Of a stretch of DNA of 64,000 nucleotides, positions 57,801-64,000 are shown piece by piece; position 1 is the first letter of the stretch; each line of letters starts with the position of its first letter. The stretch is taken from positions 1,116,001 through 1,180,000 of the forward strand of contig JAZGTN010000069.1 of the NCBI GenBank assembly GCA_037783415.1, read 5' to 3'. The position numbers were made by a program, and so were the translations under genes. The DNA comes from Leptasterias polaris (lineage: Eukaryota > Echinodermata > Asteroidea > Forcipulatida > Asteriidae). The notes under the pieces are model-generated. The model saw nothing but the letters and a program-made list of their open reading frames with translations, ran no database searches and was not told the origin of the DNA.

Positions 57801-58573
57801 AAATGTAATACCTCAATTTGTATGTCACAATGTTGTATCTTGCCCAAGAAAGGCTCTGTGCAAAAAGCATTGTATTTTTGTATTATTTTTTTCTTCTTCA
57901 AATATTTGATTATGGCAAAGATTATTTCAGCCCACATTTTTAGGTGACAATTAGTTCAATTCCTAATCTGAAGAAAAAGCATAACTTGTGGTACAGTGAA
58001 CTTTAACAAAACAGTTTTGACTACTGTGCATTCCCTAGATAGTGATAGTTTTTGCACTGACCCGGCGAAGATTGTTTTGAAAAAGTGTGCCATTGTAAAA
58101 TATACATTTTAAACCCTTGTTTTCATGGCACTACAAAGTCTTCATTCTGTTTGTTAATTTCCTAACGGTGGCTAAAGTTTTGTAAATAATATTTATTTTC
58201 TTTGAAAATTGTTTGCCGAGTGTTACAAATGATTTTGTTTCCTTAATTTGGTTTCCTTTACATGTTTTCCAAATCATCTGCTTTTCATTGTACAAAATGT
58301 ATTTCCATTTGTTTTTCCTTTTCTTTTATATGAATTCCATGTTGCCTGTGGCATGTTATTAAAAAATTGGGGGAAAAAATCTCACAAAAGGCGGAAAAAC
58401 GAAATGGCTTTGGTTTTAAAGCTGATAATGCGCACATGCATGGCCACTCTGCTGAGGAATTGCCCAACGAGTCCGGTGTGGTTGCCACGGTAACGCAGTC
58501 GCTGCACCAGGCAGCCCCTGTCCGCAGTCGTCCGAGAGAAAATGACTCTAGCCATGGCAAAGAGGCTCTGGAG
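45872..58573 (+). CDS. CLIP1: CLIP1/CLIP2-type CAP-Gly microtubule plus-end protein, N-terminal part
   Basis: Exons: 45772-45974 (ATG at 45872, [19 protein letters not shown]), 53974-54503, 56108-56250, 57102-57357, 58391-58573; phases agree at every junction and 405 codons lie in the window. CAP-Gly 1 is in exon 2 ([39 protein letters not shown]). CAP-Gly 2 spans exons 3-4 ([38 protein letters not shown]). Both keep the GKNDG loop that binds the EEY/F tails of tubulin and EB proteins. The linkers are Ser/Pro-rich. The coiled coil and zinc knuckles expected of CLIP-170 are missing and must lie beyond 64000. The window cannot tell CLIP1 from CLIP2; a single pre-duplication orthologue is likely. 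The exon 5 acceptor (CTCACAAAAG/GCG) is poor, so exon 5 is less certain. Confidence 0.9.
47027..47412 (+). repeat. TA-type MITE with an internal ~100-bp tandem duplication
   Basis: AATATCGGTAAGGTTGAAAAC through TTCCATTGAAATATTTT occurs at 47029-47127 and again at 47129-47227. The right end, TTACCAATGTTATCCACATG, matches the 61077 family. Confidence 0.65.
47635..47800 (+). repeat. tRNA-derived SINE fragment
   Basis: GGGCGGGTGGCAAGGGCGTAA and CCCTGGTTCGATTCCCGGCT give A- and B-box-like blocks. A short unrelated tail follows, ending with CTGTGGTTTTCC. Confidence 0.5.
48503..48790 (+). repeat. tRNA-Leu-like SINE, second type
   Basis: The head GGTGTCGTGGCCAGGCGGTC, TGGACTCAAGCTCTG and GGTTAGAATCCTGGCC resembles tRNA-Leu(CAA). 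The tail (CACCCAGAGGTACAAATGGG, ACCTGCGATGGACTGGCATC) differs from that of the 33174 SINE. Confidence 0.6.
49429..49479. repeat. 17-bp x 3 tandem repeat
   Basis: CAACAAGAACCATCCAT occurs three times in a row inside CLIP intron. Confidence 0.9.
50671..50725 (+). CDS. CLIP1: Alternative coding first exon of CLIP
   Basis: ATG at 50671 opens [18 protein letters not shown] and stops at a splice donor (AACT/GTAAGG) after 55 nt, leaving one base over. That is the same phase as the upstream coding exon at 45872-45974, so it would join exon 2 (53974) in frame as ...[14 protein letters not shown]. The sequence around the ATG (GGTCAACATG) is acceptable for initiation. It would replace the basic [11 protein letters not shown] start with a short Ser/Phe/Lys leader from a separate promoter. 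This is inference from ORF, phase and donor. Confidence 0.55.
51505..51628 (+). repeat. Dispersed repeat with (AAAC)n tail
   Basis: GGTTGGTGCCAGCTTGGCGT, TATCCCCTTGTGGGAGCTTT and GCGGAGTTCCCTTTGGAAG lead into an AAACAAACAAAC run. The shape is that of a retroelement 3' end with a simple-repeat tail. Confidence 0.45.
51640..53459. other. CLIP intron, no feature seen
   Basis: AT-rich; the open frame at 51877-52182 has no recognisable domain. Confidence 0.4.
53460..53973 (+). repeat. ~210-bp tandem array ending in the CAP-Gly exon acceptor
   Basis: Three units share GTTTTGTGCATTTTGTAAAT, ACAATATTT, CCATTGACATTTCTTTGA and then the start of CLIP exon 2 (GATGCAGTTGCCCAAT, AAAGCCAACCAATA). They begin near 53475, 53684 and 53891. 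Only the third leads into the real exon at 53974. Unit 1 keeps CCCCTCAG/ATGCAG but runs into TGA after about 13 codons. Unit 2 has lost the acceptor. Confidence 0.8.
54525..54862. repeat. AAATTGGGCCC foldback repeat, one and a half copies
   Basis: A near-complete hairpin spans 54661-54862: TTGGGCCCAGTTTCA and CATAGAGCTGCTTAAGCA are mirrored by TGCTTAAGCAGCTCTATGAA and ATTGGGCCCA. The preceding 54525-54660 is a partial copy (ATCACATGTACTATTTTTGA, TGCTAAGCAGAACATTTTTA). Confidence 0.75.
55476..55700 (-). mobile_element. Penelope-like or retrozyme-like fragment
   Basis: On the minus strand the hammerhead-like core (55694-55655) is followed by TATTAAGAACTCACTCCGCG and runs to an inverted CTGCCGCGGAG/CTCCGCGG end near 55480-55490. 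Placing a hammerhead next to a unit end is typical of Penelope-like elements. No reverse transcriptase is present. Confidence 0.4.
55655..55694 (-). ncRNA. Hammerhead ribozyme-like core
   Basis: Minus strand 55694 down: CTGACGA, one extra T, a perfect 6-bp stem GACTAG/CTAGTC with loop AGCAAG, then GAAAC and GTTGAGACC. The CUGANGA and GAAAC core blocks are intact. The extra base before stem II and the unclear stem III leave activity uncertain, but the copy at 10929 has the same layout. Confidence 0.5.
55700..55995. repeat. Two composite SINE parts head to head
   Basis: 55715-55860 is reversed (GTTGAACAAAGAAAAAAT, GCTCTGCCAACTATG, TCCCTATTTTGTCAATATC, GGGGTGCCAGTCAGAAG). 55861-55995 is forward (AGTAACTCAGTTGGTAGAGC, GTAGGTCGAAGGTTCAACTCC, ACCCAGTCAGTTTCCCTTG). 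A reversed SINE tail (AATAAACCACAAGGGAAACT) also lies at 55283-55308. Confidence 0.6.
57395..57575. repeat. AAATTTCATAAAACTG-type foldback
   Basis: AAATTTCATAAAACTGTTAA and AGCAGAAAACGCTGCTTAGC begin the repeat; CTTAGCAAATTTC and AGTTTTATGAAGTTGCCCCC close it. It sits in CLIP intron 4. Confidence 0.6.
57580..58390. other. CLIP intron 4, remaining part
   Basis: T-rich; TTTGTTTTTCCTTTTCTTTTA at about 58310 is the only pyrimidine tract upstream of the exon 5 acceptor at 58390. Confidence 0.5.
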
Positions 58574-58639
58574 GTAGGGTCAAAGTTCACCCCAAACTTT
58601 CTCCTTCTTACACACTCTGCTGGCTATATGTATTTATCT

Positions 58640-58915
58640 GATATGGGCACAATTTCATAAAGCTGTTGATTGTAAAGCAACTTTTTCTGGTTACCATGGT
58701 AGCAGACAAATATTATTTGAATGTTATTTGAGTATTTGAATTGTTGGTTCACTCAACTGCTTGCAAGAACTGGCTTTTGAAATTCTGCAAAGGGTCACCC
58801 AGTAAGGGTCACCCAATAAGGGTCACCCAGTAAGGGTTACCCAGTAAGGGTTACCCAGTAAGGGTTACCCAGTAAGCATAAAAGGTCTGCTTACAGACTT
58901 TATGAAATTGGCCTA
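58640..58915. repeat. Foldback repeat with 14-bp minisatellite (58792-58875)
   Basis: GGCACAATTTCATAAAGCTG is mirrored by CAGACTTTATGAAATTGGCC. Between them lie six 14-bp units, GGGTCACCCAGTAA shifting to GGGTTACCCAGTAA in the last three. Confidence 0.8.
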
Positions 58916-61076
58916 TAAGAAGATGCTGATGACTGATGTAATGTACCATAACGTTGTGTCGTATAGCATGTACTTTGTACATGTGTAGGGGATCTTTGCT
59001 TGTTGGGGCATGCTGCTGTCTGTGTGTTTTACTGTGATTGGTTGTTGTCATGGTTACATGTATGTTTAGCAGTGACTTTCTGTCTTGTGTGATTCAATTT
59101 GATGTGATTGGCTGTTTGTTTGTGAGTTTAACTTTGATTGGCTGGCTGAATGGTGTGGTTTGCTTTGATTGGCTATCAAGCTTTTTGGTATTGGGCTGTT
59201 AACTATATTGTGTATGTTGGTTGTGTAGTCTAAAGTAGATTTACCTACGTTATGTGTTGTGAGTTTAGTGTAAGGTTCAATGCTGTACAGCATGACTGTA
59301 TTGTTTCATGTATAAATGTAAAATAACAACAAATATGCACCCAAGGTTCTAACACTTTGAAATTGCCTTTAAATATCCTTACCTTAAATTTGTATCAAAT
59401 ATTTATACACCAAACTTTTGTTGTGTATACTTAATTCTCCATTACATACAATGTACATGTTGTACATGACCAGTACTAATACTGTGTATATTTTATATGT
59501 AATTTTTGAAGCTTTACACAAACATTTGTAATGTATGCGTTTGATGTCACTGCACAGGATTAATAACCAAGTATTCATCTGCTTAATTGAAATCTACATT
59601 GAGTTAGTTGAGATAGTGTACAATGTACCTTCTGAAATAGCATTCACGTTACACGAGAGTTTGAAATTATCAAAATGTCCTATCTCGTATTCATATAACC
59701 TGGATGTACACACACAACCAATAAGCGCCAATGTACAATGTATAATGTTTTTGCAGGGAACATTTTTGTGCAAGATACATGTACAACAATGTTGCACAAT
59801 TGAGATACAGCATGCTATTGCACCGATGCAACGATTTATACTTGAAACATAGATAGTTAGACAGATAGATAAAAACTTTATTATTCCTCACTGGGGAAAT
59901 TAAAATGGCCTTGACAAAGAACTGTATACAAATACAATACAAACAATTACATTATAAGAAAATAATTGTTCTAATAAGTTAGCATAACACACACAATACA
60001 GTCAGTATACATGTACAGGGAAAATACATAAGCAGATTATTGCACGTTGTACATGTAGGTTATCATCAATTTCTCCCATGCCCTAAACACTCAGTAACTG
60101 GAATATCTTACATTGTGTATCATTGTTAAGGATTCAGGTACATGTACATGTACATTTTTTGTACAGGTCACGACACTTCCAGTTTCCACCTCTAATCCAA
60201 TAACGCTAATGGCCGGTAGAAAAGTGACACAGAAAAATACGTCTTAAATGCATACCATTTATTCCACTCATCCACCAAGCGCGGGCTGCTTTTGTATAAA
60301 CTGTTCTTGGCCGGAGCGGGTAATTTAACAAATTAAATCTTCACTACTTCAATGAATTTCATAGTCCAAATAGGTTTATGTGATGGTGCAGGACTGAGAG
60401 GCTGGCTTGAAAAACATTTGTGTGTGCGTGTGTGTGTGCGTGGAATTGGCGTTTATTTCTGGAGCATTTTGAGTTGTGGTTTTGTGTGCATCGAGGTCTG
60501 GTTGAAGTGCGTGTTTGATGAATGACTTTAACAGATTCCTTATATATTGAGGTGAGTGGACGCTGATTTGTTTACCAATGCTGAAATTCATTGCAATTTC
60601 TGTCATACGAAAAAGCCTTTATTAAATTTGGTTTTAGTGTCTGTAAGAATAAGAGCTTTCAAATACATGAAAACACGCCTACGTGTAGTTTGTACTCTAC
60701 ACATACATGTTGTACAATGTATGTTTAAGAAATCACATTACATTGATATCAAAGCAGTTGTTTGGTTGTCTTCGTTTTTAAAGTCATCACCATTTCCGAG
60801 AAGTGTCTTATTTGCTCAGCAAACTTGAGCAGGGAACCATTCACAAACAGTGTACACTTCACATTGTATTTCGGCTGGTAACCTGGTCTTGCCAGGTACA
60901 TGTAGTATTTTCAGTGCTTAGCAAAAGCTGTCAATCTCTTTAGAATCAAGTTCTGATCAGTTTTGAATCTCTGAATTGTTGTACTGCCCTCTGGAGGTTT
61001 AAACTGAAAACCTCCTAGTTGTTTACTTCCTATTCACCAAAACAAGAAATACTTATCGCTAAAATACTTATCGCTA
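58916..61076. other. Downstream CLIP intron, with a worn LINE-like 3' tail
   Basis: 59850-59905 in reverse reads CCCCAGTGAGGAATAATAAA then GTTTTTATCTATCTGTC, the shape of a minus-strand LINE 3' end with a TATC tail. A short TG run lies at 60418-60440. No coding exon recognised. Confidence 0.4.
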
Positions 61077-61427
61077 AGGGTGTGTACAACATCGGTAAGA
61101 ATGAAAATATAAATGTTCACAGATTTGCACATAACTTACATGGTATAAAGATTGTCATGGTGGAAAACTTCCCTTGAATTAGTTTTGCTTGAAATGCCAT
61201 AGTTTTTAGGAAATGAGTAAAACAATAGTCTTTATCCTGCAGGATAAATTCATTCCGATGTTTGAATAGAAGTTCAAACACATAAGGGTTTTTTTTCACT
61301 GTTTTCTCATAACTTCGAAGACCGATTGAGCTTAAACTTTCACAGGTTTGTTATTTCATGTATATGTTGGGTCACATCAAGTTTGGATACAGGTCTTTGG
61401 CAATTACCAATGTTGTACACACCCTTT
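61077..61427 (+). mobile_element. ~350-bp TA-flanked MITE with AGGGTGTGTACAACAT ends
   Basis: AGGGTGTGTACAACATCGGTA at the left mirrors ACCAATGTTGTACACACCCT at the right, with TA outside each. It is the best copy of the family seen at 9560 and 47027. The ATCCTGCAGGATAAATTCAT palindrome lies inside. Confidence 0.75.
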
Positions 61428-61714
61428 AAATGCTGTTCATGGGAAGCTATTTAAAGAGCATGCGTAAATCTCTGTAAGAACAAGGCATGATATTCTTACT
61501 ACTTTAGTCTGGTTTTTGATTTTTTTTTCCCCCTTGGAAGAATCTGAAATTTTTGATTAAATAGCCTGCACCATGTGTAATGTGCATTGTAGGTCAGCCC
61601 TTGTACTAAATATTCAATTTTTTTCCAAGGACCAAATATCATGCCTGAAGAACTTAAACTGCATGCCCTTACGTACATGTAGCTTGTGTTTTGTATACAG
61701 TTGGCTTGATAGTT

Positions 61715-61865
61715 AATGGAGGGCAGAGGCAGTTGCCTCCGTTGCCCCCGGTGCCCCTTGAAATGTTCCAATAGAAATGTACCATTTCCTCATAGAGGTA
61801 CTCTTTACCAAGGAGAAAAGGCATGGTTGCCCTTGCCCTTTCAAAAAGTTAAGCATCAGGCCCGG
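61715..61865. repeat. CAGGCCTG-family MITE, decayed
   Basis: GGAGGGCAGAGGCAGTTGCC, GTGCCCCTTGAAATGTTCC and TTGCCCTTGCCCTTTC are present; it ends ATCAGGCCCGG. Confidence 0.5.
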
Positions 61866-62385
61866 TACAGTACATCAACATAAAAATCAGCCATGTAATT
61901 TACAACCCTCCCCCCACTTCCTGTCATTGGTGTGCCCCTGGCAAAAGTTTAAATAAACCACACATCAAATTGAATCTAAATCTTACAATGACATATTCCC
62001 CCACATTTTACATGGAAGTTATTAGGCCTTGCATTCAGGTGGATAAAAAGACATTGAAAATACCTACATGAAAAAATTATTTGGGTCATTACTTACAGTC
62101 TAGTAAACTTGAATACCATACAATTAAGGCACTCAGTGGGTTATGTTTTCTGAATGTAAGACGCCCTGGGGTGTGTGAACCCTAGTGTCACTGTGGTGGG
62201 GTATTCCAGTGTTAACCCATGACAGGAATACAATTGCATCGTCATGCCCCGGAAAAATGTGTTTTGAGGGGTTGTTCAATGCATGTTTACATTTTTAGTA
62301 TTGGAAGTTGGAAATCAAATAAAAAGTTTACTCAGAAAAAAGGAAAGCCACTTGATTGCACAAGCAGAACGTTTAAGAGGTCAGC

Positions 62386-62527
62386 TGCCGATTTCACAAA
62401 ACTTAACGTAACTGCGTAAGTCAACATGCGCCACGTTTTAATTGCGTAACTTGTATACCACTAACACAATAAATATTTCTCAAGTGGACTTACGCAGTTG
62501 CGTAAAAGTTGTGTGAAATTGGCTCCT
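62386..62527. repeat. Foldback repeat
   Basis: GCCGATTTCACAAAACTTAA, then GTAACTGCGTAAGTC, is mirrored by GACTTACGCAGTTGC, then AAAAGTTGTGTGAAATTGGC. Confidence 0.65.
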
Positions 62528-64000
62528 GGTCTTACAAAGCAAGAGTCTTAAACACAGACTCTATAATTGGTAATGATAAAACAATTGTATTAGTTTCAAT
62601 GCTGACAGATTACAAAGGTACTTGAGATATTTTGATTTCTCACTCATATTTAGTCGAATATCTCATTTCCTAAACGTGACTGGGCAACAAGAAGGTGTAT
62701 TACCTTGCTCAATAGCCAATTAGATCACACGATAGTGTATGTAACTGTGTGCCTCTATTCCGAGTCCCTTGAGTATTACCGGAATGAGTGACAAACTTCA
62801 GAGGCATAAGTGCCTACACAAAATTTACATAATTGTTCAAATTTATCACGGGATTTGAATAAGTAATACATAAATATTTATGAATCAATTAAACAAGTTG
62901 CCCACAAGCAACTGTTTGGGCATACAGGGTAATTAAAAAAGGTGTTGTTTACGGACATTTTTTAAGGCCATTGGTAAAATGTGGGGATCACGAAAAACAC
63001 AGATCACTTTCGAAATAAATTAAAGTACCTACTTAGATTTGTTGGGAATTGACGTGATTTTGGGGAGAGATTAACTTGAATAGAGGAAATTAGGAAAATG
63101 GTTCTGAACTTTTGTGGGAAAATACCCAAATAGCACACTTTATACAGGTCAAAATGTTTAACAGATGTACAAGACATGAATTTCGGTCTTCACTGCAGTA
63201 TCCAAAATCAACACTTTTGAATTTGTACCTATTTTGTCACCCTCCTTTTCTTTGCGGCAACTGTTAAAATATTGAAGATGACATTGCTCAACATTCATGT
63301 ATGTTCACCTCTTTGGAAGCACAAACAAAGTTTGTTTATAAAACACCTATGAAGTTTCCTCTTTGGTGAAAAGTGTGAAGTTTTGAGAAAGCTGTAATGT
63401 GCGATGAGTTGTGTTGCTGACTAGTGGTTGAGTGATGGTCCAATAACTATCAATGTAATGCATTTAGATTGTTGAGATATGCACATTCAAAAAGACACAC
63501 TCCAGAATGAGTAAACATGTGAGACTCCATCTTGGAAAAAGAGCTGTACACATCTTAGGAAAGAGAGCCATTTTCAGGCCTTATTTCTGAAATGCCCCAG
63601 GTTGACAGTCAACAACCTCAGGGCACATTATATACATGTAGGACAATTTTTCAACAATCACTAAATTCAACGACCTTCAAATCTTTGATTTACAGAAAAA
63701 AGTTGTGAGTTAACATTTTATTCATGAGGCTTGGCGCAGTGTGGTGCAAAAATAGATGTAGTGTAACTTGCTGGCTTCAAGGACGATGATGGTTCCCAGT
63801 TCCAATCAATGGTGCCCCCGCTGTGCTTTCCCCTTGGCTAACACAAAGTGTCTATTGAGGACAAGATAAGCAGGTTGCATCTGGATCCTTATTCAGTCTA
63901 GCAGACTTGTCAGTGTTTGGTTCGTACCACCTTTATACAAAAAAATGTTCTCATATGATGTACAACATAAAATAAGATTCACACTTTGCAAGCAGGCTGT
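62528..64000. other. Downstream CLIP intron, no feature seen
   Basis: AT-rich with no recognisable exon or repeat; the next CLIP exons (start of the coiled coil) were not found up to the window end. Confidence 0.4.

Overview
The window is animal nuclear DNA, most likely from a marine deuterostome invertebrate such as an echinoderm (sea star-like). It has multi-exon genes with GT-AG introns, metazoan-specific proteins (a SPATA22 orthologue and a CLIP-170-type CAP-Gly protein), tRNA-derived SINEs, many foldback and terminal-inverted-repeat elements, and very frequent TACATGTA-type words. There are no bacterial operons, phage or CRISPR arrays. The species assignment is inference.

Layout. 1-1548 (minus): the 5' part of a long, unbroken, transposon-type coding exon that runs off the window edge; its upstream region holds a repeated GGGACACGGAAAAT-type motif. 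3082-5410: a 2.3 kb element with about 150-bp terminal inverted repeats, a 9-bp target duplication and an internal minisatellite. 5942-7890 (minus): a two-exon secreted or membrane-anchored flavin polyamine oxidase. 12452-18397 (minus): an eight-exon SPATA22 orthologue (376 aa by my splicing), the meiotic partner of MEIOB. 18476-19200: a probable divergent promoter. 45872-58573 (plus): the N-terminal part of a CLIP1/CLIP2-type microtubule plus-end protein with both CAP-Gly domains, continuing past the window. A possible 5' non-coding exon lies at about 19135-19200, and an alternative coding first exon at 50671-50725.

The space between 19.2 and 45.8 kb is dominated by mobile DNA: a 5.27 kb DNA transposon with 26-bp perfect inverted ends and a frameshifted gene, LINE fragments, composite tRNA-derived SINEs, two opposite-facing copies of a 0.6 kb CAG...CTG-ended element with 6-bp target duplications, TA-flanked MITEs, and foldback repeats. 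Two hammerhead-like ribozyme cores occur at 10929-10968 and 55655-55694.

The cellular genes are not one pathway: the oxidase handles amines outside the cytosol, SPATA22 works in meiotic recombination and CLIP on microtubules. The best leads are the CLIP alternative first exons, the decayed tandem copies of the CAP-Gly exon's splice acceptor, the substituted flavin-site lysine in the oxidase, the 6-bp-TSD transposon family, and the ribozyme-like motifs.
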